The notes beneath the pieces were generated by a model, which was not told the DNA's origin, ran no database searches, and saw only the letters and a program-made list of their open reading frames with translations. From Flavobacteriales bacterium (lineage in GTDB: Bacteria > Bacteroidota > Bacteroidia > Flavobacteriales_F > PHOS-HE28), in contig JAEUSW010000323.1 in assembly GCA_016788285.1 (NCBI GenBank), forward strand, positions 1 through 36,122: a stretch of 36,122 nucleotides of DNA, in the 5' to 3' direction. Positions within the stretch are counted from its first letter, which is position 1, and each line of letters opens with the position of its first letter. Made by a program: the position numbers and the translations under genes. This document shows, in pieces, positions 5,914 to 14,006 of this stretch.

Positions 5914-7481
5914 CGCTTCAGCACGCGGGCCCGTTGCACCGGTGAACCTTGGCGGTCGCGCAGGATCGCGGTATAGACCCCGGCGGGCAGGTGGTCCGCT
6001 TCCAGGGTGAGGGACGCGCCGGCCACCGTCCAGCGCCCGTGCATCCGGCCCGCGGCGTCCAGCAGCTCCAGCGCACCCGGTGCGGCCAGCCCGGTGAGGT
6101 GCACCACGTCCTCGGCGGGGACCGGGTAGGCGGTGAGCGCCGGCATGCCTGCCGCTTCCTCGAGGCCCAGGACCGTGCTCGGTGTGCAATCCAGGTGATG
6201 CGCGGCGTGGGCGGCGGTGTCCACCACGATCAGGGTGTCGGCCGGGAACCCGTAGGTCCAGCCGAAGTAGAACAACATCATCTCGTCCGTGGTGGCCTCG
6301 CCGAGCGTCACCCACTGCGGCGGGTCGTTCGGATTGTCGGGGTTGTTCGTGGTGTTGTCGTAAGTGGCCTCGCCATGCAGCACCGTGCCCACGGGCAGAT
6401 GGATGGGCCGGCGGAAGGCGTAGAGCCCCTGCCAGCGGAAATCCCACTCCGGGATGTCGATCAGCGGCACGGTGTCGTTGCCGGGCAGCACCGCAAAGGC
6501 CTTCATGCGCGTACAGAGCAGATGGGCGTGCGGGCCGATGGCCGTGATGGTGGCCGGCAGCGGAACGGTGTACTGGTTGTGGAAGGTCTTCACCACACCC
6601 GGCGGGATCACCAGCGGGCCGTCGATGAGGGTCGGACCATGGTCCAGCACGGGGTCCAAGGCCATCTCGCGCACGAAGCCGCCGGGCGACAGCTGCAGGT
6701 TCACGCGGGTGCTGTCCAGCGCGAAGGTGCTTCCGGCCGGGTAGTGCACCTGGATCACCAGGTCGGCGTTCGCGGGCAGCGGCAGTCCCATGCCCGGCGG
6801 CGTGAAGTACGGCTCGGCCCCGGGCACCCACTCGCCCACCAGCTTGGCGCCGGAGACCCCGATGCCGCCGAAGCTCGCGTAGCCCGGCTCGGGATCGCCG
6901 GCATCGAGCTGCGCGGCCTGGCCGGTCTCGTCGGTGAAGACGAGCACATGGTGCACCACCGCCGTGTTGCCCGGCACCACCTCGAAGCCCGTGATGTAGC
7001 GGTCGACGGGGTTGTTGATGGGCAGCACGAAGCACCGGTAATTGTCATTGCTGGACGGCGGCACCACATATTCCTCCATGCGCGCGGTGATGTCCGGCTG
7101 GGCGATCACCCAGTCGCTCTCGAACGCGGGCGGTGGCGGCGCCAGGTTGGGATCGCCCTCCGGAGCGCCCCCGTTCACCCAGGCCGCGATCAGGTCCACC
7201 TCCTCGGTGGTGAGCAGCCGCTCGTGCGCCAGGCTCCGGTAGTCCTCGTCCGGCGGCCACGGCGGCATCAGGCGCAGCTGCGTCGCATCGCGGATGTCAT
7301 TGCGGTAGGGGAAGGCCTCCGTGAAGCTCGTGAGCGGAAAATGGCCCGCACCGCCCTCGCGGTGGCAGGAGGCGCAGTGGGTGTACACGATGCAGGCGAT
7401 GTCCGCGCTCCAGGTGGGCGTGGGGGACTGGGCGGCCGCAGCGAACGGGCCCAGCAGGACGGCGGAGAACAGGGTGCGCAT
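5910..7481 (-). CDS. secreted haem c/copper monooxygenase-like protein with T9SS domain
   Basis: A 523-residue protein. The signal peptide (MRTLFSAVLLG to AAAAQ) is predicted to leave Gln18 at the N terminus. A single c-type haem site, C36-A-S-C39-H40, lies in a short cytochrome-like domain (about 25-105) that includes RLMPPWPPD. Residues ~140-410 resemble the copper type II ascorbate-dependent monooxygenase (PHM/DBH-like) double jelly roll: VVHHVLVF supplies a His-His pair and GPHAHLLC a His-x-His, both typical copper ligands. A T9SS sorting domain follows (PVPAEDVV to RARVLKR). The substrate is unknown. The protein sits between recJ and tadA, which looks like opportunistic operon sharing rather than a common pathway. 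The architecture is found in environmental Bacteroidota; activity here is inferred from fold and ligands only. Confidence 0.8.
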   Translation of the reverse strand: MRTLFSAVLLGPFAAAAQSPTPTWSADIACIVYTHCASCHREGGAGHFPLTSFTEAFPYRNDIRDATQLRLMPPWPPDEDYRSLAHERLLTTEEVDLIAAWVNGGAPEGDPNLAPPPPAFESDWVIAQPDITARMEEYVVPPSSNDNYRCFVLPINNPVDRYITGFEVVPGNTAVVHHVLVFTDETGQAAQLDAGDPEPGYASFGGIGVSGAKLVGEWVPGAEPYFTPPGMGLPLPANADLVIQVHYPAGSTFALDSTRVNLQLSPGGFVREMALDPVLDHGPTLIDGPLVIPPGVVKTFHNQYTVPLPATITAIGPHAHLLCTRMKAFAVLPGNDTVPLIDIPEWDFRWQGLYAFRRPIHLPVGTVLHGEATYDNTTNNPDNPNDPPQWVTLGEATTDEMMLFYFGWTYGFPADTLIVVDTAAHAAHHLDCTPSTVLGLEEAAGMPALTAYPVPAEDVVHLTGLAAPGALELLDAAGRMHGRWTVAGASLTLEADHLPAGVYTAILRDRQGSPVQRARVLKR

Positions 7482-7516
7482 GGCGGGTTGGACGATCGGC
7501 AGGGACAGGGGTTCGA

Positions 7517-9286
7517 TCAGGCCGGTTCCCCGACCGCGTCGGCCAGGGGCTCGTTCACCAGCAGATCGGCGGTGCCGGGCTTGATGTCCTTGATGTTGAG
7601 CTGCACCGTGGTGCGACCGTTCCAGGTGTTCTCCTCCAGGGTGTAGATGATGCTGAAGGGCGCGCCCGACCGCACCAGGTCCAGGTGGTGGGCCTGACGG
7701 AAAGCGATGGCATCGAGCTCCCGGCGCGGGTCGCGCGGATCGGCCAGGTTCATCTTGAGGTGGTTCTCGCCCACGATCCGCGCCCGCCCCTTGTCCACCA
7801 CCCCGCGGGTGAGGAAGACCGGGCGCATGTTGCCCGGACCGTAGGGCGCCATGTGGTGGAGCACCCGCACGAAGCGATCGTTGATGGCCTGCAGGGGGAT
7901 CTCGGCATCGACCTCCTCTTCGGGCGTGCGCTGCTCCTCGCGCAGGGTGGCGCGCACCACCTCCTCGAACCGCATCCTGAAGGACACCAGGTTCTTCGGA
8001 TCGAGCGTCAGCCCCGCCGCGTACGTGTGGCCGCCGAACTGCTCCAGCAGGTCGCTGCAGGCGCTGATGGCCTCGTACACATCGAATCCCTTCACGCTGC
8101 GCGCGGAGCCGGCCACCTTGCCGTTGCTCTCGGTGAGGACGATGGTGGGCCGGTAATGCACCTCGATGAGGCGCGAGGCCACGATGCCGATGACGCCCTT
8201 GTGCCATCCGGGGTCGAACACCACCGTGCTCCACGAGGCTTGCAGGAACTCATCGGTGGCGATGCGCTCCAGGGCCTGGCGGGTGGTCTCCTTGTCGAGG
8301 CCCTGGCGTTCCACGTTGTTGCGGTCGATGCGGGCGCTCATCTGCTCGGCCTGCGCGGCATCGTGGGCCAGCAGCAGCTCCACGGCCTGCCGCCCGTGCT
8401 CGATGCGGCCCGCTGCGTTGATGCGCGGACCAAGCACGAACACGAGGTCGGTGACGGTGAGGGTCCGCTTCACGTTGGCCATCTCCAACATGGCCCTGAT
8501 GCCCGGCCGGGGATCCTTGTTCAACCGGTCCAGCCCCGCGGCGCACAGCACCCGGTTCTCGCCCGTCACCGGCACGATGTCGCACGCCGTGCTCACGGCC
8601 ACCAGGTCGAGCAGGGCCTCCAGTTCGCTGAACGGGATGCCATTGCGGGAGGCCAATCCCTGCATGAGCTTGAAGCCGATGCCACAGCCGCTGAGCTCCT
8701 TGTAGGGGTACGGACAGTCGTCCCGCTTGGGGTCCAGCACCGCCACCGCCGCGGGCAGCACTTCGCCCGGCCGGTGGTGGTCGCAGATGATCATGTCGAT
8801 GCCTTTCTCCGCGGCGTAGGCCACCTTGTCCACCGCCTTGATGCCGCAGTCCAGGGCGATGATCAGTCCCACCCCTTCGCGCGCGGCGTGATCGATGCCC
8901 TGGGTGGAGATGCCATACCCTTCGGCGTAGCGGTCCGGGATGTAGAAGGACAGGTGGCCCGTGAAGCGATGGAGGAAACTGACCACCAGGGCCACGGCCG
9001 TGGTGCCGTCCACGTCGTAGTCGCCATAGACCATGATCCGCTCCCCATCGCCCAAGGCCTGCTCGATGCGTTCCACGGCCCGCTGCATGTCGGCCATCAG
9101 GAAGGGGTCGTGCAGCCCGCGCCGATCGGGACGGAAGAACGCAGCGGCCTCGTCAGGGCGGGTGATGCCGCGCTGGGCGAGCACCCGGGCGAGGGGCGCG
9201 GGGCAGCGGTCGTTGGTCAAGGCGGCCACGGCCGCCGGGTCCGGGTCGGGCTTCAAGCGCCAACGGATGTTCGCGGGTCGGCTCAT
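7517..9286 (-). CDS. recJ: single-stranded-DNA-specific exonuclease RecJ
   Basis: A 589-residue 5'-3' single-strand DNA exonuclease used in recombination and mismatch or base-excision repair. Hallmarks of the DHH phosphoesterase family are DYDVDG at 89-94 and DHH at 169-171 (IICDHHRPG). The DHHA1 motif GGHTYAAGL and the oligonucleotide-binding C-terminal part (LKMNLADP, then QLNIKDIKP) are also present. Length and order match complete RecJ. A -7-like TAGCTTTA lies 4 bases upstream of ATG 9286, so the message would be leaderless or nearly so. It is the first gene of a unit with the haem/copper protein 35 bases downstream, and then tadA. Confidence 0.95.
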   Translation of the reverse strand: MSRPANIRWRLKPDPDPAAVAALTNDRCPAPLARVLAQRGITRPDEAAAFFRPDRRGLHDPFLMADMQRAVERIEQALGDGERIMVYGDYDVDGTTAVALVVSFLHRFTGHLSFYIPDRYAEGYGISTQGIDHAAREGVGLIIALDCGIKAVDKVAYAAEKGIDMIICDHHRPGEVLPAAVAVLDPKRDDCPYPYKELSGCGIGFKLMQGLASRNGIPFSELEALLDLVAVSTACDIVPVTGENRVLCAAGLDRLNKDPRPGIRAMLEMANVKRTLTVTDLVFVLGPRINAAGRIEHGRQAVELLLAHDAAQAEQMSARIDRNNVERQGLDKETTRQALERIATDEFLQASWSTVVFDPGWHKGVIGIVASRLIEVHYRPTIVLTESNGKVAGSARSVKGFDVYEAISACSDLLEQFGGHTYAAGLTLDPKNLVSFRMRFEEVVRATLREEQRTPEEEVDAEIPLQAINDRFVRVLHHMAPYGPGNMRPVFLTRGVVDKGRARIVGENHLKMNLADPRDPRRELDAIAFRQAHHLDLVRSGAPFSIIYTLEENTWNGRTTVQLNIKDIKPGTADLLVNEPLADAVGEPA

Positions 9287-9290
9287 GGCC

Positions 9291-9298
9291 TAAAGCTA
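9291..9298 (-). promoter_or_regulatory. -7-like promoter element of recJ
   Basis: TAGCTTTA on the minus strand, four bases from the recJ start codon. It fits the TAnnTTTG-like -7 box of Bacteroidota apart from its last base. No -33 TTG was found at the usual spacing. Confidence 0.4.
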
Positions 9299-9324
9299 AT
9301 GATCCGCGTTCAGGATGGGCCTGG

Positions 9325-9366
9325 AACGGACAGGGCCGGTGACGTTCGCCACCGGCCCTGTCCGTT
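9325..9366 (-). terminator. terminator after the Omp28-like gene
   Basis: A 17-bp perfect stem (9325-9341 with 9350-9366) with an 8-base loop, starting 14 bases past the stop codon at 9381. It also lies just upstream of the recJ start region, so it separates the two transcription units. Confidence 0.8.
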
Positions 9367-9380
9367 TGCGGGCGACCGCG

Positions 9381-11432
9381 TCAGTGCGCCACGGAGAAGC
9401 TGCGCGCCGCGCGCCGGCCATCGGCCGCGGTCACGACCAGGGTGTAGGTGCCGTTGGCCAGACCGGCCACGCTCACCACAAGGCGGTCGGTGGCCGTCAC
9501 GGCGCGTGGCCGCAGCACGGAGCGACCGGCTGCATCGACCACCTGCCAGGCGCTGATGGGCTGTTCCAGCGACACGTTCAGCTCACCGTCCGCCGGCACG
9601 GGCCAGAGCGATCCGCCGAACGCGGCATCCAGTTCGTCCACGCTCACCAGGCCATAGAACCAATCGTGGCTCAGCTTCACCATCTGCTCGCCCACGCTCG
9701 CGGTGGTCATCTGCTCGGGTCCCACGCCGAAATAGACCAGCTTGTAGGTGCCCGTCTGCACGCGCAGGCCACCGATCTTGCTCGGGTTGTTGTAGCGCAG
9801 GATGGGCACGGCCGGGGCGATCGGAGTGATCTCCTCCGGATAGCTGTTCCCCTGGAACACGTTGTTGATGTTCGAGTTGGGCACGCCGCCGAACACCGCG
9901 TCGGCATCCTCGAAGTTCACCGAGCTGTTGGCCGTGCTGCCATCCGCCACGTAGTCGGCGTACATGTACGTGGTGTAGAAGGCCTGGGTCTGCGCGGTGC
10001 CGTACGCATTGGGGTCCCCGCTCTGGTCCCAGCCGATGTCCTGTCCGGCGATCATCAGGTTGCCGCCCGCGTCCAGGAAGGCCTCCAACTGGGCCACCAC
10101 CTCGTCCGTCAGGCTCGGGAAGGTCCAGCTGACGTTGTAGTAGATGTTGTTCACCCCGGTGAGCGCGGCGGCATCCGCGAAACCACCGAACAGGGCGCGG
10201 CTGGTCCTGGCCCTTCCGGCCTGATTGGCCGCGGCCAGTCCGGCCATGTACAACGGGTCGTGCGCTTCGGCCTGCGGATTGGTGATCACCAGGTCGCTCA
10301 CCCCGCTGATGACGTGCACCAGTTCGGTGAGCACCGGCGCGTTCGGTTCATCCACCGAGGCCACGGTGAGGGTGTAGGTGGCCACCCCGGCGCTCGCTCC
10401 AGGCTGCACACTGATGTCGATGGGCGCCGGGCTTCCATTGGTGAAGGTCACCGTGGCCGTGCCGATGTAGCTGTTGCCCAGGACGGTGAAACCGGAGGTC
10501 CAGTCGGCCGGCGCATCGGCGCTGGCCAGGGTGACCGTGAACGGGCCGTCGACGCCCAGGGCATTGGTGAACGTGGTCCCGAAGGTGATGGACGAACCGC
10601 TGGCCCCTGCGGCATAGGGTGTGGCCGGGCCGTCGAGGCCGCCGATCAGCAGGGTGGTGCCGCCATCGGCCATCACCTCGCGCGCCTGATACACCTCGCT
10701 GTGGTCCTCGCTGATGAAGGCCACCACCTCACAATGTGCGATGTCGAAGTCCACCGGGACGTTGTAGGTGTAGGTGCGCGTGACCGTGGTGCCGGCCGTG
10801 GTGGTGGTCACCTCATCACCCCAGGTGGGCGTGATGTAGGCCCGCAGCACGTGCTCGTGGTTGTAATTGGGGATGTTGCCGCCCGTGCTGGTCTGGGGTC
10901 CCACGATGTCGCTCTCCTTCAGCAGCACGCTGATGAAGTCGTTGCCGGACGGGCTGTTGTCGGTGTAGTAGGCCACCACGTTCACCGTAAGGTCCCGGGT
11001 GCCGGCATCGAAGCTGCTTTCCACACCGAGGTTCACCGGCGAGCTCAGGCCCAGGATCTCGTTCACGGCGCCCTCCCACAGGCCACGGCCCAGGTCGTCG
11101 GCGCCATTGAACAGATGGCGGTTGATCACCCCCGCCGGATAGCCGGCGATGGTGAAATGCGCATCGATGTCGGTGCCCGCCTGCGTGCGGAAATCCGGCT
11201 CGCCGGTACCGGGGGTGGCGTACGGGCCGGCATGTACGCCCACGATCACCACGCGGTCCGGAGCGGAAGCCTCGATGGCCGCCGCCACGGTATGGCCCTC
11301 AGGGCAGTACTGGCAGTGGATGCCGGTGAAGTCCTCCAGAAGCGCTGTGCGCTGCTCCGGCAGGGTGGAGACCAGGGATTGGCCGAGGGCCGACAAGGGG
11401 GCGACCGCCAGCAAGGTGTACAGTGTTCTCAT
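9381..11432 (-). CDS. Omp28-like T9SS-sorted secreted protein
   Basis: A 683-residue secreted protein. The signal peptide (MRTLYTLLAV to SALG) is predicted to leave Gln18. Residues ~25-250 resemble the Omp28/thioredoxin-like family of Bacteroidota outer-surface proteins: LLEDFTGIHC-QYC-PEGH carries a CxxC pair (C40, C43), followed by VVIVGVHAG and YPAGVINR. The middle section (about 280-400) is immunoglobulin-like and Ser/Thr-rich, and is followed by a region with LEAFLDAGGNLMIAGQDIGW. The C-terminal ~80 residues (LWPVPADGELNV onward) are a T9SS sorting domain. ATG 11432 is chosen because it gives a standard signal peptide; the frame is open further upstream. A TACTTTC element at 11460-11454 could be its -7 box. 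Omp28 relatives bind host or cell-surface ligands, but no function can be assigned here. Confidence 0.8.
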   Translation of the reverse strand: MRTLYTLLAVAPLSALGQSLVSTLPEQRTALLEDFTGIHCQYCPEGHTVAAAIEASAPDRVVIVGVHAGPYATPGTGEPDFRTQAGTDIDAHFTIAGYPAGVINRHLFNGADDLGRGLWEGAVNEILGLSSPVNLGVESSFDAGTRDLTVNVVAYYTDNSPSGNDFISVLLKESDIVGPQTSTGGNIPNYNHEHVLRAYITPTWGDEVTTTTAGTTVTRTYTYNVPVDFDIAHCEVVAFISEDHSEVYQAREVMADGGTTLLIGGLDGPATPYAAGASGSSITFGTTFTNALGVDGPFTVTLASADAPADWTSGFTVLGNSYIGTATVTFTNGSPAPIDISVQPGASAGVATYTLTVASVDEPNAPVLTELVHVISGVSDLVITNPQAEAHDPLYMAGLAAANQAGRARTSRALFGGFADAAALTGVNNIYYNVSWTFPSLTDEVVAQLEAFLDAGGNLMIAGQDIGWDQSGDPNAYGTAQTQAFYTTYMYADYVADGSTANSSVNFEDADAVFGGVPNSNINNVFQGNSYPEEITPIAPAVPILRYNNPSKIGGLRVQTGTYKLVYFGVGPEQMTTASVGEQMVKLSHDWFYGLVSVDELDAAFGGSLWPVPADGELNVSLEQPISAWQVVDAAGRSVLRPRAVTATDRLVVSVAGLANGTYTLVVTAADGRRAARSFSVAH

Positions 11433-11521
11433 GTCCGGGGTTTTGGTCCCGGTGAAAGTACCGGTCCGCCCCGTTCGTCCCAGCACCGATGGCCCGGATG
11501 CTGGGAAGGCTGAGGCCGGAC

Positions 11522-11557
11522 GTAACAAGGCCCGGACGTTCGTCCGGGCCCGGTTAC
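11522..11557 (-). terminator. hairpin downstream of the 58-residue gene
   Basis: A 9-bp stem (11529-11537 with 11542-11550) and 4-base loop sit inside a second 5-bp pairing (11522-11526 with 11553-11557). It is about 50 bases past the stop at 11607. The T-run after it on the minus strand is poor, so termination is only probable. Confidence 0.5.
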
Positions 11558-11606
11558 CTGTCGCTCCCAGCCTTCGCTCAAGCCGGCACGCGCTCCTCGC
11601 TCGTGT

Positions 11607-11783
11607 TCACCGATAGCCGTTGATGTAGGCGTTGGCGATGATCTCGCTTTCCCGGACCAGGCCCTGCACGATCTCACGGATGAGGTCGTTGAGCTGTTGG
11701 TCCGAGTAGCGCTGCAGATCGTTGTACACGTGCGATTTGCGCTTGCTGCTCTTGATGAAGGCTATCTTGTCCTTCTTCGTCAT
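11607..11783 (-). CDS. small conserved-looking protein, 58 residues
   Basis: A highly charged, predominantly helical protein without signal peptide or membrane segment. Its N terminus is very basic (MTKKDKIAFIKSSKRKS), and the remainder (NDLQRYSDQQLNDLIREIV) looks like an amphipathic helix pair. The ATG at 11783 is the only start that leaves the coherent helical part. I do not recognise a named family. It lies downstream of the 47-residue gene but beyond a strong terminator, so it probably has its own promoter. The basic tail suggests nucleic-acid contact, which is only a guess. Confidence 0.55.
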   Translation of the reverse strand: MTKKDKIAFIKSSKRKSHVYNDLQRYSDQQLNDLIREIVQGLVRESEIIANAYINGYR

Positions 11784-11860
11784 GGGCACCTTGTACGGGG
11801 GTGCGGGAAAAAGGATCCACGCCATCCGTCGGATCGCGCCGCGTCCCTTGCAGGGCGTGG

Positions 11861-11896
11861 AAAAAAGGAACGGGGCCCACCACAGGCCCCGTCCTT
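11861..11896 (-). terminator. intrinsic terminator of the 47-residue gene
   Basis: A G+C-rich 8-bp stem (11870-11877 with 11885-11892) is extended by four more pairs past one bulge. On the minus strand it runs into six consecutive T (11866-11861). It starts 46 bases past the stop at 11942. Confidence 0.85.
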
Positions 11897-11941
11897 CTTT
11901 CACCAAAACCAGGTCCCCGGTCCGGTCCCCCGGACCAAGCC

Positions 11942-12085
11942 CTATCCGATCGCGAGCCCGCCCGATGCGGAACGGGTCTCGTACAATTCCCTCAGCTTGC
12001 TCATGTAGCGTGTCACATCCCCGGCCAACATCAGGCGCCGGGCCTGCTTCTTCAAGCGCTCCACGCGGTTCGTGCGGGTCTTCAT
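11942..12085 (-). CDS. small basic protein, 47 residues
   Basis: A short gene that is easily missed. It starts at ATG 12085 with MKTRTNRVERLKKQARRL, continues MLAGDVTRYMSKLRELYETR and ends SGGLAIG. It is strongly basic at the N terminus and helical throughout, with no signal peptide. Tiny proteins of this pattern (basic start, then MLAGDVxRYMxxLR) are, from memory, recurrent in Bacteroidota genomes without a known function. A good intrinsic terminator immediately downstream supports a real, independently ended transcript. It is divergent from udk, with 135 bases between start codons. Confidence 0.65.
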   Translation of the reverse strand: MKTRTNRVERLKKQARRLMLAGDVTRYMSKLRELYETRSASGGLAIG

Positions 12086-12207
12086 CGTCGTTGGGGTTGT
12101 TGCTCGCGCAGCTCAAATCCAAGCTTCGTGCCAAACCAGGGAACACCCTGAACCATGCGACCCAATGCCCTGATATTGAACATCTTTCCTTCCACCGTGG
12201 CTTCTGC

Positions 12208-12215
12208 TACCTTTG
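12208..12215 (+). promoter_or_regulatory. -7 promoter element of udk
   Basis: TACCTTTG matches the Bacteroidota -7 consensus TAnnTTTG exactly. It ends 5 bases before ATG 12221, so transcription would begin at or next to the start codon. No TTG lies at the standard -33 spacing. Confidence 0.5.
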
Positions 12216-12220
12216 GGGCC

Positions 12221-12871
12221 ATGCACAAAGGCGCCTATCTGGTGGGGATCGCCGGCGGCAGCGGATCGGGCAAGACCAGCCTGGTGCGCGCCCTGCGTGA
12301 ACGCCTCCCCGCCGGCAGTCTCTGCCTGGTATCCCAGGACGATTACTACCGCCCGAAGCACGAACAAGTGCCCGACACGAACGGGGTCCTGAACTTCGAT
12401 CTGCCCGGCGCAGTGGACCTGGACGCCTTGGTGCGCGACGTTCAACTGCTGGTCGCCGGGGACACCCTGGTGCGGACCGAGTACACCTTCAACCAGGAGG
12501 GCCGCGAACCCCGCCGCATCGAGATCGCGCCCGCACCGGTGATCGTCGTGGAGGGCCTGTTCGTGCTGCACCATGAACCGCTTCGCGAGCTCTTGGACCT
12601 GCGCGTGTTCGTGGAGGCCCGGCTGGATACCCAGCTCCGGCGCCGGTTGGAGCGGGACCGTGTGGAACGGGGCTACGGTGCCGAGGAGGTGCTCTACCAA
12701 TGGGAGCACCATGTGCTGCCCGCCTACCGCAACTACCTGGAGCCCTACCGGCACCACTGCGACCTGCACGTGGTGAACGAGCAGGCGCTGACCCGGGCGC
12801 TCGAGGTGCTGGGCGACCACCTGCACCGCGCCGCCGAGCGCGTGGCCCCGCTCACGCTTCAGTCCCTGTAG
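12221..12871 (+). CDS. udk: uridine kinase
   Basis: A 216-residue pyrimidine-salvage kinase that phosphorylates uridine and cytidine to UMP and CMP. The P-loop GGSGSGKTS occupies 12-20. SQDDYYRP (about 43-50) and NFDLPGAVD (about 64-72) are the uridine-binding motifs, and RRRLERDRVERG is the typical lid. ATG 12221 is preferred over the in-frame ATG at 12155 because the P-loop would otherwise lie too far in and because the -7 element overlaps the extended reading. The 3' end overlaps nadD tail-to-tail by 13 bases, so the two coding sequences share their final codons on opposite strands. Confidence 0.93.
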   Translation: MHKGAYLVGIAGGSGSGKTSLVRALRERLPAGSLCLVSQDDYYRPKHEQVPDTNGVLNFDLPGAVDLDALVRDVQLLVAGDTLVRTEYTFNQEGREPRRIEIAPAPVIVVEGLFVLHHEPLRELLDLRVFVEARLDTQLRRRLERDRVERGYGAEEVLYQWEHHVLPAYRNYLEPYRHHCDLHVVNEQALTRALEVLGDHLHRAAERVAPLTLQSL

Positions 12872-13437
12872 AGGCCGTGCCGGCCGATGTGGTCGGCCAC
12901 CGAGGGGTCCAGCTCCGGCCCGGGATCCCGGCCTTCGCGGATCGCCGCCCGGATGCCCGTGCTGCTCACGTCCATCACCGGCCCCGCGAGCAGGGTGATG
13001 CCGGGATGCCGGGAAAGGCCTTCGTGTCCTTCGACCCCCGGCCGTGGGAACACCAGCACGCGATGGTGGGCAAGGATGTCCTCCGGGTCCTTCCACCGGT
13101 GCAGCTGCGCGAGGTTGTCGCTGCCGATCACCAGGACGAACTGATGCTCCGGCCAGCGGGTGCGGAACTCCCGCAGGGTATCGACGGTGTAGTTGGGGGG
13201 CGGCAGGCCCAGCTCGGCATCGCTGGCCTCCACACCGGGCACCCCCTGCACGGCGATGCGTACCATGGCCATCCGGTGCGCATCCGGGCTCACCGGACGG
13301 TCCACCTTGAACGGATTGCGCGGGGTCACCACCAGCCATACCCGATCGACACCCGGGACCTCCAGCACGCGCCGGGCGATGTGCACATGGCCGCGGTGCG
13401 GCGGGTCGAAGGTGCCGAAGAGGCAGGCGATGGTCAT
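12859..13437 (-). CDS. nadD: nicotinate-nucleotide adenylyltransferase
   Basis: A 192-residue NAD-biosynthesis enzyme that adenylates nicotinate mononucleotide. The nucleotidyltransferase signature GTFDPPHRGH is at 8-17, with both histidines of the HxGH motif. NPFK (about 46-49), IGSDNLAQLHRW (about 110-121) and the C-terminal SSTGIR motif are all present. Its ATG overlaps the gmk stop by four bases (ATGA). It is the last gene of yicC-gmk-nadD, an arrangement in which all three genes overlap. The terminal 13 bases are shared with udk on the other strand and no separate terminator was found between them. Confidence 0.95.
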   Translation of the reverse strand: MTIACLFGTFDPPHRGHVHIARRVLEVPGVDRVWLVVTPRNPFKVDRPVSPDAHRMAMVRIAVQGVPGVEASDAELGLPPPNYTVDTLREFRTRWPEHQFVLVIGSDNLAQLHRWKDPEDILAHHRVLVFPRPGVEGHEGLSRHPGITLLAGPVMDVSSTGIRAAIREGRDPGPELDPSVADHIGRHGLYRD

Positions 13438-14006
13438 CCCTCCAGGAAGCTGCGGACCCGTTCCACCGCTTCGCGGCACGCGCGGTCCAGGTCGTCGTTC
13501 ACCACCACCGCATCGAAGTGCGGCGCGGCGCGCAGCTCTTCCGCCGCCTTGTCCACGCGTACCTTCAAGGTCTCGGCGGTCTCGGTGCCCCGCCGCGCGA
13601 GGCGCTCGGCCAGCACCTCCAACGAAGGCGGCTGGATGAACAGGGCGAGCGCCTGGTGCCCGAACCGGCGCTTGAGGTTGAGGCCGCCCACCACGTCCAC
13701 GTCGAAGGCGATGTGCCGGCCTTCCCGCCAGAGGCGCTCCACCTCGCTGCGCAGGGTGCCGTAGTACCGGCCCGGGTACACCTCCTCCCATTCCACAAAG
13801 GCGTCCTGCGCGATGCGCTCCCGGAAGGCCTCGGGGCTCAGGAAGTGATAGTCCACCCCGTCCACCTCGTTGGCGCGCCGCGGCCGGCTGGTGGCGGACA
13901 CCGAGAAGGCGAGCTGCGGCACCATGGCCAGCAGGTGACGCACCAGCGTGGTCTTGCCCGCACCCGACGGGGCCGAGCAGATGACGCATTTGCCCTCGCC
14001 CTTCAC
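13434..14006 (-). CDS. gmk: guanylate kinase
   Basis: A 190-residue enzyme that phosphorylates GMP to GDP. The P-loop APSGAGKT spans 12-19, and SATSRPRRANEVDGVDYHFL provides the GMP-binding segment. FDVDVVGGLNLK and the C-terminal VVNDDLDRA complete the usual set. The start is a GTG at 14006 that overlaps the yicC stop (GTGA); it gives the normal N terminus directly ahead of the CVICSAPSGAGK strand, while the first ATG would delete the P-loop. Co-translation with yicC and nadD is likely. Confidence 0.93.
   Translation of the reverse strand: MKGEGKCVICSAPSGAGKTTLVRHLLAMVPQLAFSVSATSRPRRANEVDGVDYHFLSPEAFRERIAQDAFVEWEEVYPGRYYGTLRSEVERLWREGRHIAFDVDVVGGLNLKRRFGHQALALFIQPPSLEVLAERLARRGTETAETLKVRVDKAAEELRAAPHFDAVVVNDDLDRACREAVERVRSFLEG

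Noticed and set aside
5949-9556. Long plus-strand open frames of 565 and 623 codons
   Set aside because: They lie opposite the haem/copper protein and recJ, have no recognisable domain and share the composition of antisense shadows.
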